Assembly (NCBI GenBank): GCA_007119345.1
Contig: SKPV01000137.1
Location: forward strand, 1-34,057
Direction of reading: 5' to 3'
Source of the DNA: Halovivax sp.
GTDB taxonomy: Archaea; Halobacteriota; Halobacteria; Halobacteriales; Natrialbaceae
DNA length: 34,057 nt
Positions within the stretch are counted from its first letter, which is position 1. Every line of letters starts with the position of its first letter. This document shows positions 17,488 through 25,191 of this stretch, in pieces. Under the pieces are notes generated by a model, which was not told the DNA's origin, did no database searches, and saw nothing but the letters and a program-made list of their open reading frames with translations. The position numbers were made by a program, and so were the translations under genes.

Positions 17488-17531
17488 CTTTTCCGCTGCG
17501 CGCGGCCGCGATGCGGCCGCGCTCGGGAAAA
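17488..17531. other. strong inverted repeat upstream of the S6e promoter
   Basis: GCGCGGCCGC (17500-17509) and GCGGCCGCGC (17513-17522) form a perfect 10-bp stem with a 3-nt loop. After a small mismatch, TTTTCC and GGAAAA extend the symmetry. It is outside any gene, 18-60 bp upstream of the S6e TATA region. It could be a protein-binding site, a transcript-end hairpin or a remnant. Confidence 0.65.
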
Positions 17532-17833
17532 CTTCGATGAAAAGCCTCTTCCCTCCGTTCCGGGCGCGTCGAGCGCGCCCTTCACATCGGTCGTCGGCCC
17601 GCTCGCTCGTCCGCAGGGCGGACTCGCTCGCGCTGGGACTGCTGGAGACCAGCCAGCCGTCCCCCGTCGAGCGGAACGGAAGGTTCCGCGATGCTCGGGA
17701 GAATTCGCTCTTCCGTTGGATAGCACCGTTCGCCGCGGAGGCGGCGAACGAGTGCTTCCGGCGGGCGCTCCCAGTCGGTGGAGCCGTGCCGACAGCCGCC
17801 GCAGTAAAGCCCCCTCGACGCCAACCGTCGTCG
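17532..17833. other. gene-poor stretch between S6e and the 94-aa protein
   Basis: No frame here is acidic or recognisable. An imperfect hairpin (GGACTGCTGG ... CCAGCCAGCCGTCC, about 17636-17661) is visible. GTAAAGCC near 17803-17810 is a plausible TATA element for the next plus-strand gene. Confidence 0.4.
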
Positions 17834-18118
17834 ATGGCGCTCGATCCCGGCCGGTTAGAACGCCGCCTCCGTCGAGAGTTCGGCGGGACCGTCGGCGAGT
17901 CGCGGGTGGTGGTTCGGCAGGCCGTCGACCTCCACGACTCGGGTGCCTACGAGGACGACGTGGGGGCGCCGGTGACCAACGACGTGGTGATCGAGGAGCT
18001 CTCGGACGCCCGGCGGGGAACGCCCGCGGATCGGTGGAACTGGTGGATGGGGTCGCTCGAGCTCGCGTTCGGCGGCTACGAGCGGTTCACCGTCCAGCGG
18101 TATCGGCCGGGAAACTAG
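17834..18118 (+). CDS. small haloarchaeal conserved protein
   Basis: A 94-aa soluble protein, MALDPGRLERRLRREFGG at the start. It continues RVVVRQAVDLHDSGAYEDD in the middle and a tryptophan-rich WNWWMGSLELAFGGYERF near residues 68-85. The codon bias and acidic, ordered composition look genuine. I know no function. A GTAAAG box about 27 nt upstream supports the ATG at 17834. Its TAG stop overlaps the stop of the opposing htpX gene: the shared CTAG at 18115-18118 ends both. Confidence 0.75.
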   Translation: MALDPGRLERRLRREFGGTVGESRVVVRQAVDLHDSGAYEDDVGAPVTNDVVIEELSDARRGTPADRWNWWMGSLELAFGGYERFTVQRYRPGN

Positions 18119-19179
18119 CCAGCCGTCTCGAGTTCGGCGGCGAGGTCCTGGAGGTGGGCGATCCGCTCGTCGGTGTCGGGGTGGGTCTCGGGGAACAGGT
18201 CCTTGCTCAACAGGCCGTCGTCGCCGTCCTCGGTGAACTGTGCGAAGTCGAGCGGGGCGACGTACAGCGCCTCGACGCCGCCGTCGAGCTCCCGAAGGTC
18301 GCGGTCCTGCGCCGCCGAGAGCTCCTCGTCGATCGTCGCGAGGGCGCTCGCCAGCGCGAGCGGGTCGCCGGTGAGCTGGGCGGCCCCGCGATCGGCGGCG
18401 TGCTCGCGGTACCGACAGAGCAGCCGGTAGAGCAGGTAGCTCGCGATCCAGAAGAGCGCGGAGACGGCGATCGTCACGAGCGTGGTGACGACGATCACGA
18501 CGATCACGGCGGCGACCGCCCGCCCGTCGTTGTCGTGGCTCGTCCGCATGTACTGCAGCGACCGGAAGACCGTCCGGAGGATCGTGTACGCGCTCGTGGC
18601 GACGAGGTAGGTGAGCGTCGGCAGGAGGTACGCGATCGTCATCACCGTCACGTCGCCGTTTTTCAGGTGGGCGATCTCGTGGGCGAGGACGGCCGCCAGC
18701 TCGTCGTCGTCGAGCGCCGCGAGTAGCCCCTCGGTGACGACGACCGTCGCCGACTCGCGGCTCCGGCCGGTTGCGAAAGCGTTCGGGGCGTCGGTGTCGA
18801 TGACGGCGAGGTCGGGCGTCGGGAGGTCCGCCTGCTGGGCGAGCCGGCTGACGGTCGCGTGGAGCTCGGGGTACTCGTCGTGGTCGACCGGCCTCGCGTC
18901 GAGCGAGCGCAGGGCGATCCGATCGCCGTACGCGTACTGACCGACGAGCCCGACGAGGACGGCGCCGACGAGCAGCCGCCAGTCGATCGCGAACGACGGG
19001 TCCATCTCCACGCCGGTGAGCGCGACCGTCACTCCCGGCACGATCGTCGTCAGCGACCACTCCAGGACGACCGCGAAGACGAACGGGAAGACGACGATGA
19101 GCGAGAGACCGACCGCCAACCGGGCCTGGAGGGCGCGATCGGGCTCCCACTCCATCGGTCCGGCGCGAACGGCGCTCAT
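18115..19179 (-). CDS. htpX: HtpX-like M48 membrane metalloprotease
   Basis: A 354-aa zinc protease of the inner-membrane quality-control type. Two transmembrane spans precede the catalytic domain (about residues 22-45 and 68-84) and two follow the active site (about 178-198 and 222-250). The zinc motif is HEIAH at 167-171 and the third ligand is Glu259 in REHAAD. FATGRSRESATVVVTEGLL and HPDTDERIAHL are further family signatures. The ATG at 19179 (MSAVRAGPMEWEPDRA) was chosen because a CTTAATGG TATA-like box is centred about 27 nt upstream. The ATG at 19155 (MEWEPD) is the alternative. It is expected to degrade misfolded membrane proteins. Confidence 0.93.
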   Translation of the reverse strand: MSAVRAGPMEWEPDRALQARLAVGLSLIVVFPFVFAVVLEWSLTTIVPGVTVALTGVEMDPSFAIDWRLLVGAVLVGLVGQYAYGDRIALRSLDARPVDHDEYPELHATVSRLAQQADLPTPDLAVIDTDAPNAFATGRSRESATVVVTEGLLAALDDDELAAVLAHEIAHLKNGDVTVMTIAYLLPTLTYLVATSAYTILRTVFRSLQYMRTSHDNDGRAVAAVIVVIVVTTLVTIAVSALFWIASYLLYRLLCRYREHAADRGAAQLTGDPLALASALATIDEELSAAQDRDLRELDGGVEALYVAPLDFAQFTEDGDDGLLSKDLFPETHPDTDERIAHLQDLAAELETAG

Positions 19180-19201
19180 GAGCGAAAACTGTGGTCTCGG
19201 T

Positions 19202-19212
19202 GCCATTAAGCA
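19202..19212 (-). promoter_or_regulatory. htpX TATA box
   Basis: Minus-strand TGCTTAATGGC is centred about 27 nt before the ATG at 19179, placing the expected transcription start at the start codon. It decides the htpX start. Confidence 0.55.
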
Positions 19213-19332
19213 TTCCATTTCCGACGAATCGCCGGCGGGACGGATCGTCGGCGCGTCGGCGGACGTGAGCCACGTTAGGACCCGGGTTCTGGCGATCACT
19301 ACCGATCGCCCTCCGCGAGCTACCGTCCGCCG

Positions 19333-19709
19333 GTGAGCCTCTCCGACCGATCGTGCTGGCCGGCGTCCCTCTTCACGGCGGTAGGCCGCGGCGTCGGTCA
19401 CGCCTCCCTCGGCCGCCGGGCCCGGAGCGTCGGCCGGTTCCTGATCTTCCTCGACGCGCTCGTCTTCCTGGGCACCCGGACCCCGACCGCGTCGCTCGAC
19501 CCGTCGAGTCCATTCTCGTTCGCCGCGCTGGGCCGCGAGCGCTTCGAGTACGTCGACGGGGCCTTCCGGCTTGCGACCATCGGCGTCTATCCGCCCGAGC
19601 GCTACCTTCTCCGGTTCGCGAACGGGACGTCGGGGGATACGCGAACGCCTTCCGGCGCCGGAATCAGGCGATCTGGGAGGACGGCGGCTCCTCGACGGCG
19701 GCCTCGTAA
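19333..19709 (+). pseudogene. possible frameshifted small gene
   Basis: A plus-strand frame starting GTG at 19333 contains a protein-like stretch, RFLIFLDALVFLGTRTP, then SFAALGRERFEYVDGAFRL and GVYPPERYLLRFANGTS. It then runs into arginine-rich nonsense. If the GGGGG run at about 19632-19636 had one more G, the frame would continue GYANAFRRRNQAIWEDGG and stop at 19709. That stop overlaps the end of the opposing gene by 46 bp. I recognise no family. It may be a decayed gene, a homopolymer sequencing error or a chance frame. Confidence 0.3.
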
Positions 19710-21061
19710 CCGTGGGCGTGAAACGAGCCCAGGGAGTTGTACAGCCCGCGCTCGTAGACGTCGGGCTCCTTGCTGATCCCGAGGTGGGAACCGATCTTCG
19801 CGTCGGCCCAGTAGGCGCTGTGGGGCCCCTCGAACAACCGCTTGAGCAGGCGCGGGTCGACCTCGAATTTCACGTAGCGGTCGTAGTCGTCTACATCCGG
19901 ATCGTCGACGGTCCGGTAGCCGTCCCCGTTCATCGTCAGTTCGAGGTAGGCGCCGTCGACGAGCGAAACGAGGACCGTCGTCGGCGAGCGGAAGCCGATC
20001 CGATCGCGCTTTTCCTCCAGGTTCTCGTACGCGTACGGGACGTAGCCCTGCAGCTCCGCGAGTGTCGGGACCGGATCGCGCTCGTAGTCGAGCGTCCGGG
20101 GGGCGAGCTCCTCGCGGACGTACCGACGAACCTCCTCGGGATCGGCCGGTTCGAAGGGTGCGGACCGCTCGCCCGTCGCGAGGTCGAGGTGCTCGCCGGA
20201 GTTGAGGAAAACGCACTCGTGCTGGTCGGGGTCGACGCGCGATCGGAAGAACTCGCGGGCCCGTACCCGCGGCGGGTTCGCCGTGTACTCGTTGAGGTGT
20301 GCGAGCCCGCCGGCGAGGAGGTACTCGCCCGCGAACGGCATGTAGTAGTTCGGCTCGAAGATGTCGATGAAGTTCAACGCGAGCACGTGTTTCTCGCGGA
20401 CGACCCGGTCGCGCTCCCGGCGCTTGTGCTCGGGGTCGTAGTTCGTCACCGCTTGCGGGTAGAACTGCGCCGCGCTGTACTGGTGACACAGGAGGTCGAC
20501 GCTGCCGTAGTCCCGCTTGACCTTCCGGCAGCTGGACTCGACGAGCTGGTACGGGCAGTCGTTCGTGTTCGCGACGACGAACTCGCCGTCGTCGATCACC
20601 GCCATCGAGTCCACCTGCGTCGAGCCCGGGCGGTCGGCGTCGTCGTCGTACCAGGTACACCCGAAGTAGTTTCCACAGAGCTCCGGGTCGCAGCCGTCGG
20701 CCGCGAGGACGTTGATGTGCAGGTCGCCCGTCAGGTGCGTGCGCTCGTCGTGGGGCAGTTCGATCGCCTCGAAGCCGAGATCCTCGACCGCCTCTCGCAG
20801 GTAGTCCCAGCGGTAGTCGTGGATGAGCACCGGGATCTCGTCGTCCATCCGCCTCAGGGTGGCGGGATCGAAGTGGTCCGGGTGGATGTGTGAGAGGTAG
20901 ATGTAATCGACGTCGTCGAAATCCTCGGGTTCGACGTCGAAATCCGGGTAGTGCGCCCAGGAGCCGTAGTACGCGCCGTCGATCAGCCAGGGATCGCACA
21001 ACAGTCTGGTCTCGCCGTCGTCGATCAGGACGGCCGCCGACGAGAGGTAGGTCACTTGCAT
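19664..21061 (-). CDS. MBL-fold metallo-hydrolase, UlaG/CMP-sialate hydroxylase-like
   Basis: A 465-aa protein with an N-terminal metallo-beta-lactamase domain. TRLLCDPWLIDGAYYGSWAHYP precedes the metal motif YLSHIHPDHFDP (HxHxDH, near residues 55-66). Later come THLTGDLHINVLAA and MAVIDDGEFVVANTNDCPY, a metal-ligand Asp region. The long C-terminal part, LNFIDIFEPNYYMPFAGEYLL onward, is like that of UlaG/CMAH-type members, often found near sugar or lipid biosynthesis genes. No Rieske motif is present. The substrate is unknown. The ATG at 21061 begins MQVTYLSSAAVLID, the canonical first strand; upstream in-frame sequence lacks this character. Confidence 0.85.
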   Translation of the reverse strand: MQVTYLSSAAVLIDDGETRLLCDPWLIDGAYYGSWAHYPDFDVEPEDFDDVDYIYLSHIHPDHFDPATLRRMDDEIPVLIHDYRWDYLREAVEDLGFEAIELPHDERTHLTGDLHINVLAADGCDPELCGNYFGCTWYDDDADRPGSTQVDSMAVIDDGEFVVANTNDCPYQLVESSCRKVKRDYGSVDLLCHQYSAAQFYPQAVTNYDPEHKRRERDRVVREKHVLALNFIDIFEPNYYMPFAGEYLLAGGLAHLNEYTANPPRVRAREFFRSRVDPDQHECVFLNSGEHLDLATGERSAPFEPADPEEVRRYVREELAPRTLDYERDPVPTLAELQGYVPYAYENLEEKRDRIGFRSPTTVLVSLVDGAYLELTMNGDGYRTVDDPDVDDYDRYVKFEVDPRLLKRLFEGPHSAYWADAKIGSHLGISKEPDVYERGLYNSLGSFHAHGYEAAVEEPPSSQIA

Positions 21062-21519
21062 GTGAGCAACGCCGTCCACGACTCCCTTTGTTTCACGATT
21101 GATACTTCCGGGGTTGGCGGGTGATACCTTCGAACATGCGTCGAGTGGCAATTTACACGGCGCCCGTAACGCGTCCGCGATCTGGACGGTCACGTGTAGC
21201 ATTCGGTAACCGACGACGGTTCCGTCTTCCGACGGGTCGGTGGAGAACGTCGATCGACCGGCCTCGCAGGCGCATCTATCGACCGTCCTCACGCGCCTGT
21301 CCCTCGATCGGTCTCACGCGCGCATCTATCGACCGTCCTCACGCGCCTGTCCCTCGATCGGTCTCACGCGCGTATCTACGTGCCCTAGAGCGCGTATCCG
21401 TCGGTTCTCGACCGGCGTCGCGTGCGTGTCCGCCCACCCGAAGGGTCGCCGACCCCGTCGTTCACCGCCCGAACCTCGAACCGACGAACCCAAACCTCGC
21501 TCGTGCCAACGCCCGCCAG
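21062..21519. other. 458-bp divergent spacer with 50-bp repeat
   Basis: It contains the promoters for two divergent MBL-fold genes and an exact 50-bp tandem duplication. The long plus-strand frame that crosses it is Arg/Pro/Ser-rich and is not a convincing N-terminal extension of the beta-CASP gene. CCCAAACC at about 21489-21496 may be that gene's TATA region. Confidence 0.6.
21271..21370. repeat. 50-bp exact tandem duplication
   Basis: 21271-21320 and 21321-21370 are identical over all 50 bases, and a degenerate third start (CGTATCTACG) follows at 21371. Within each unit, CGATCG and CTCACGCG recur, suggesting an older shorter repeat. The exact identity implies a recent duplication. Confidence 0.96.
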
Positions 21520-22776
21520 ATGGAGGTCCAGTTCCTGGGCGGCGCCCGCGAGATCGGGCGGAGCGCGATCCTCGTCGACGAGCGGTTGCTGCTCGACTTC
21601 GGGATGGACTCCGGAGACCCGCCGCGGTTTCCCGTCGGCGACGTCGCTCCCGAGGCGGTCGTGGTGAGCCACGGCCACCTCGACCACGTCGGCGCGCTTC
21701 CCGCTCTGCTGTCTGGGAGCGATCGGCCGCCGGTCCACTGGACGCCGCCCACGCGGGATCTCGCGATGCTTCTCTGCCGGGACACGCTGAAGCTGCACGG
21801 CGGGACCTACGACTGTCCGTTCACCGAGGCCGAGCTCGCCCGGCTCACCCAGGTTTCGGAGACCCACGGCTACGAGGAGTCGTTCCCGGTCCTGGGCGGC
21901 CCGGCGAACGGTGGGTACGAGGTCACCTTCTACGACGCGGGCCACGTCCCCGGGAGCGCGCACGTCCTCGTCGACGACGGGGACGCCCGACTGCTCTACA
22001 CGGGCGATTTCCACACCGAGGACCAGCAGCTGGTCGCGGGTACGACGGCTCGACCGGCGGCGGACGTCGTGATCTGTGAGAGCACCTACGCGGACACCGC
22101 GAGACGCCCGCGAGCGGAGATCGAGCGCGAGTTCGCCGAGAGCCTGAAGGCCACCGTCTGGGAGGGCGGGACCGTCGTCGTCCCGGCATTCGCCATCGGA
22201 CGGACCCAGGAGGCGCTGTGCATCTGTGCGGCCCACGACGTCGACTGCTACGTCGACGGAATGGGCAAACGGGTCACCGAGCTCTTCTTGCGGCCCCGCA
22301 ATCGGTCGTTCCTGCGGGATGCCCACCGGCTGCGGCGCGCGAAGGGCAACGCTCGCTTCGTGACGGGCCGGGACGGCCAGCGAAAGCGGATCGCCGCCGA
22401 GAACACCGTCATCGTCACCACCAGCGGGATGCTCCACGGCGGCCCCGCGATGACCTACGTGCCCGAGATCCGCGACCACCCCGCGAACAAGATCGCGCTC
22501 ACCGGCTACCAGGTCGAGGGGACGCCCGGCCGCGAGCTGCTCGAGACCGGCAGCGCCGAGATCGACGGCCGCGTGATGCCCGTCAGCGCGCAGGTCGAGG
22601 GGTACGACTTCTCCGCCCACGCCGATCGGGACGGTCTGCTCGCGTTCCTCGAGTCCTACCGCGACGGGATGGTGCTCGTGAACCACGGCGACCGGTGTCC
22701 GGCCTTCGCCGCCGAGTTGCGCGCGGACGGCTTCGACGCCCGGGCGCCGGCGCTCGGAGAGACGGTCCGGCGCTGA
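21520..22776 (+). CDS. beta-CASP MBL ribonuclease (archaeal CPSF2/RNase J-like)
   Basis: A 418-aa beta-CASP nuclease expected to process or degrade RNA in the cytoplasm. MBL motifs are VVVSHGHLDHVGALP (motif 2), DAGHVPGSAHV (motif 3) and LYTGDFH (motif 4). The beta-CASP part shows ICESTYAD (motif A), VVVPAFAIGRTQEAL, TSGMLHGGPAM, DFSAHADRDG (motif B His) and LVNHGD (motif C). There is no KH domain, which fits aCPSF2/short RNase J-like proteins rather than aCPSF1. The start MEVQFLGGAREIGRSA is the canonical beginning of the family. Length of about 420 residues is usual. Confidence 0.95.
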   Translation: MEVQFLGGAREIGRSAILVDERLLLDFGMDSGDPPRFPVGDVAPEAVVVSHGHLDHVGALPALLSGSDRPPVHWTPPTRDLAMLLCRDTLKLHGGTYDCPFTEAELARLTQVSETHGYEESFPVLGGPANGGYEVTFYDAGHVPGSAHVLVDDGDARLLYTGDFHTEDQQLVAGTTARPAADVVICESTYADTARRPRAEIEREFAESLKATVWEGGTVVVPAFAIGRTQEALCICAAHDVDCYVDGMGKRVTELFLRPRNRSFLRDAHRLRRAKGNARFVTGRDGQRKRIAAENTVIVTTSGMLHGGPAMTYVPEIRDHPANKIALTGYQVEGTPGRELLETGSAEIDGRVMPVSAQVEGYDFSAHADRDGLLAFLESYRDGMVLVNHGDRCPAFAAELRADGFDARAPALGETVRR

Positions 22777-22830
22777 GCGGTCGCGTCGAACGGCGATCGG
22801 ATCGTTTCCGAATTCGGGGGTCGAAATACG

Positions 22831-22950
22831 GGCTCGATCGGTCGCGGACGGATCGAGCAGTCGTCCGCCGGTCTCGAGCGGTTTGATCAGCCGTCCGCCG
22901 GTCGCGGGCGGTTCGATCAGCCGTCCGCCGGCTCCGAGCGCCTGCCGTCC
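22831..22950. repeat. 30-bp tandem repeat, four units
   Basis: Exactly 30-bp units begin at 22831, 22861, 22891 and 22921. The middle ones share CCGTCCGCCGGT and end GATCAG. On the minus strand each carries a stop-like TGA or a one-base variant. One of them (22917-22919) ends an acidic open frame, which resembles the stop-region duplications seen elsewhere in this window. Confidence 0.9.
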
Positions 22951-23227
22951 TCGGGCGGGATCGCGTCGTCCGGGGCGTCGTGAGGGGCCTCGTCTCCCGT
23001 GGCGATTTCGGCCCCGCGAGCCGGGTCGTCGGGGCCGAGCGGATCGTGGTCGGGAACGTTCCCGTCACGGGGTGGGCCAGCCCCCTCGTCGATCGCGCTG
23101 AGATCCGACCCGATCCCGAGGACGGGGCGGACGCCAGCGGGCCCGGCGAGTCGGTTACGCTCGCGGACGGCGCCATCTCGGTCGAGGTCGATCCCGACTC
23201 GTCGAGCCCGCCCGACGAACGAGTATG
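22917..23227 (-). pseudogene. possible 3' end of a lost acidic protein gene
   Basis: The minus frame ending at the TGA 22917-22919 reads as acidic haloarchaeal-like sequence, for example SDLSAIDEGAGPP, PDHDPLGPDDPARGAE and DEAPHDAPDDAIPPEDG. No ATG, GTG or TTG start could be found in this frame. The exactly opposite plus frame (ATG/GTG around 22980 to 23396, ending SEIA-stop) is also open and plausible, so the coding strand is uncertain. I recognise neither product. The remaining 22951-23453 spacer shows nothing else. Confidence 0.25.
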
Positions 23228-23480
23228 CGTGACGATCGCGCTGCCCGACCGAGCGAACGCTTCGGGGCGACTGGTCGACCGATCCGCGAGCGGAGCCGCG
23301 AGTCGGTTCGCCACCGCCTGCGGCGGCTCCCGTACGTGGGGGAGCATCTCCGTCGACGGCGACGGCAGTAGGGGACAGGCATCGGAAATCGCATAACGAG
23401 GTGGGTCACCCACATCCGCCCGGAAGCCGTACCCTTTCAACGTTCACACCTCCATGAATATTAAAAATGTGTGTAATAAA

Positions 23481-23517
23481 CCTTTTTACCTTTGGCATGG
23501 GACGTATTTTCATGCCA
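23481..23517 (+). promoter_or_regulatory. dpp operon promoter with inverted repeat over the start
   Basis: CCTTTTTACC (23481-23490) is a TATA-like box about 25 nt before the ATG at 23512, predicting a leaderless mRNA. TGGCATG (23493-23499) and CATGCCA (23511-23517) form a perfect 7-bp inverted repeat with an 11-nt spacer covering the predicted transcription start and the start codon, a likely repressor site. A second AT-rich block, GAATATTAAAAATG, lies at 23455-23468 and could be an alternative promoter. Confidence 0.55.
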
Positions 23518-25128
23518 GACAATAGCGCGTCAATAGATGACGCACACGCCGAGGGGCGCCGGACGTTCCTCGAGCGGACCTCGGCGGCTGCCGGCATCGC
23601 GGGATTGACGGCCCTCGCCGGGTGCATGGGCGGGGAATCCCGCCAGGAACTCCGGGAGCTCGAGTACGTGAACAATCCCCAAGACTACAGCCCGGAGCGT
23701 CACGACGCGATCAACCTGATCGCGGACAATCTAGAGGAAGTCGGGTTCGACGTCGACGTGAACGTCCTCGAATGGGGGACGCTGTTCGCCAACGTGACGG
23801 AAGAACACGAGTACGACTTCGCCACCTGGTGGACGTTCTTCACCATCGATCCCGGCATCCTCCTTCCGGAGTACTACCACTCCGAGAACACCGATCCGGG
23901 CGCGGGCAACTTCACGGGGTACGAGAACGAGGAGCTCGACGAGCTGCTCGACGAACAGCTGGAGATCGCGGACGAAGAACAGCGCCGGGACGTGCTCCAC
24001 GAGGCCCAGGAAATTCTGGTCTCGGAGGTCCCGCAGATGCCGATCATCCACATGCCGAATCTGGTCGTTCACAACGTCGAGCAGGTCACCAACTGGGAGG
24101 CGGACGTCTCCGGGTTCAACTCCTTCCACACCATGGTGAACCTCGAGATGGTCGACGGCGAGGACACGCTGGCGGGCACCTGGCCGGAGGCGCTCGACAC
24201 GATGAACGTCCTCGGGCACAACGACGAGAGCAAGCACGTCTACCAGTTCAACGTCATGTACGATCGGCTCGTCCAGCTCGACGACGAACTCGAGCCGGTC
24301 GAGGAGCACGGTCTCGCGGAAGACTGGGAGCACGACGAGGACGAGGACGTCGTCACCTACGAGATCCGCGACCACGAGTTCCACGACGGCGAGGAGCTCA
24401 CCGCCGACGACGTCGCGTTCACGTTCAACTACGTCGCGGAGAACGAGATCCCGCTGTACACGGTGCAGAATCGCTACATCGGGGAAGCGGAGGCGGTCGA
24501 CGACCGGACCGTCGAACTCCAGCTGGAACAGCCGCTGGGCCCGATTCACACCGTCCTCTCGAGCCAGATCCCGATCATCCCCCAGCACGAGTGGGAGGAC
24601 GTCGACGAGCCGACCCAGGAGTCGGTCGATGAGCCGGTCGGAAGCGGCGTCCTCGAGTTCGACTACTGGGACCGCGGCGAGGAGCTGGGGCTCGTGCGCA
24701 ACGAGGACCACTGGCTCGATCTCGACTTCGAGCGCCGGTTCTGGCGGATCATTCCGGAGACCTCGACCGTCTGGGAGATGCTCCTCGGGGGCGATCTCAA
24801 CTACGAACCGTTCGGTCGGATCAGCCGACAGCTCGACGAGAACCGGGAGGAACCCCAGATCGAGGTGGCCGAAGCGGCGGGACCCTCCTGGTGGCACGTC
24901 GCGATGAACACGCGGAACGAACCGCTGGACGATCCGGATGTCAGGCGGGCCGTCGTCAACGCGGTTCCGCGAACGGCGATCGCCGAGCAGCTGCTGTACG
25001 GCTTCGCCGAACCGGGATTCAACCACGTCTCCGAGGCGTTCGGCGACCTCCACAACCCCGACGTCCCCGAGTACGAGGAGAGCATCGAGCGGGCCCAGGA
25101 ACGACTCGAGGAGGCCGGCTACCAGTAA
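23512..25128 (+). CDS. dppA: dipeptide/oligopeptide ABC transporter substrate-binding lipoprotein, apparently circularly permuted
   Basis: A 538-aa family-5 extracellular solute-binding protein. It is exported by Tat (RRTFLERTSAAAGIAG at 16-31) and lipid-anchored at Cys38 of the lipobox LAGC. The order of segments is unusual. Residues about 48-210 hold what is normally the C-terminal part: VNVLEWGTLFANV, YDFATWWTFFTIDPG, GNFTGYENEELDELLDEQL, VLHEAQEILVSEVPQMPIIH and a VHNVEQVTNW tail. Residues about 222-538 hold the normal N-terminal and middle parts, such as NVMYDRLVQLDDELEPVEE, GLAEDW, IRDHEFHDGEELTADDVAFTF, VGSGVLEF, MNTRNEPLDDPDVRRAV and ERAQERLEEAGY, where the protein ends. Start 23512 is set by the promoter; ATGs at 23467 and 23497 are alternatives. 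Confidence 0.93.
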   Translation: MPDNSASIDDAHAEGRRTFLERTSAAAGIAGLTALAGCMGGESRQELRELEYVNNPQDYSPERHDAINLIADNLEEVGFDVDVNVLEWGTLFANVTEEHEYDFATWWTFFTIDPGILLPEYYHSENTDPGAGNFTGYENEELDELLDEQLEIADEEQRRDVLHEAQEILVSEVPQMPIIHMPNLVVHNVEQVTNWEADVSGFNSFHTMVNLEMVDGEDTLAGTWPEALDTMNVLGHNDESKHVYQFNVMYDRLVQLDDELEPVEEHGLAEDWEHDEDEDVVTYEIRDHEFHDGEELTADDVAFTFNYVAENEIPLYTVQNRYIGEAEAVDDRTVELQLEQPLGPIHTVLSSQIPIIPQHEWEDVDEPTQESVDEPVGSGVLEFDYWDRGEELGLVRNEDHWLDLDFERRFWRIIPETSTVWEMLLGGDLNYEPFGRISRQLDENREEPQIEVAEAAGPSWWHVAMNTRNEPLDDPDVRRAVVNAVPRTAIAEQLLYGFAEPGFNHVSEAFGDLHNPDVPEYEESIERAQERLEEAGYQ

Positions 25129-25160
25129 CGCGACGGCCGGCTATTCACCGGGGCGTCGCG
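25129..25160 (+). promoter_or_regulatory. intercistronic hairpin between dppA and dppB
   Basis: Directly after the dppA stop, CGCGACG (25129-25135) pairs with CGTCGCG (25154-25160), and CCGG/CCGG continues the stem around a 7-nt loop. A stable hairpin here could protect or end the dppA message and so give more binding protein than permease. No T-tract follows. Confidence 0.55.
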
Positions 25161-25191
25161 AAACGACTCGATTCCGGACACACCACCATCG

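Noticed and set aside
21271..21370. CRISPR-like or IS terminal repeats
   Set aside because: It is a single exact tandem duplication with no spacers, no transposase and no inverted ends.
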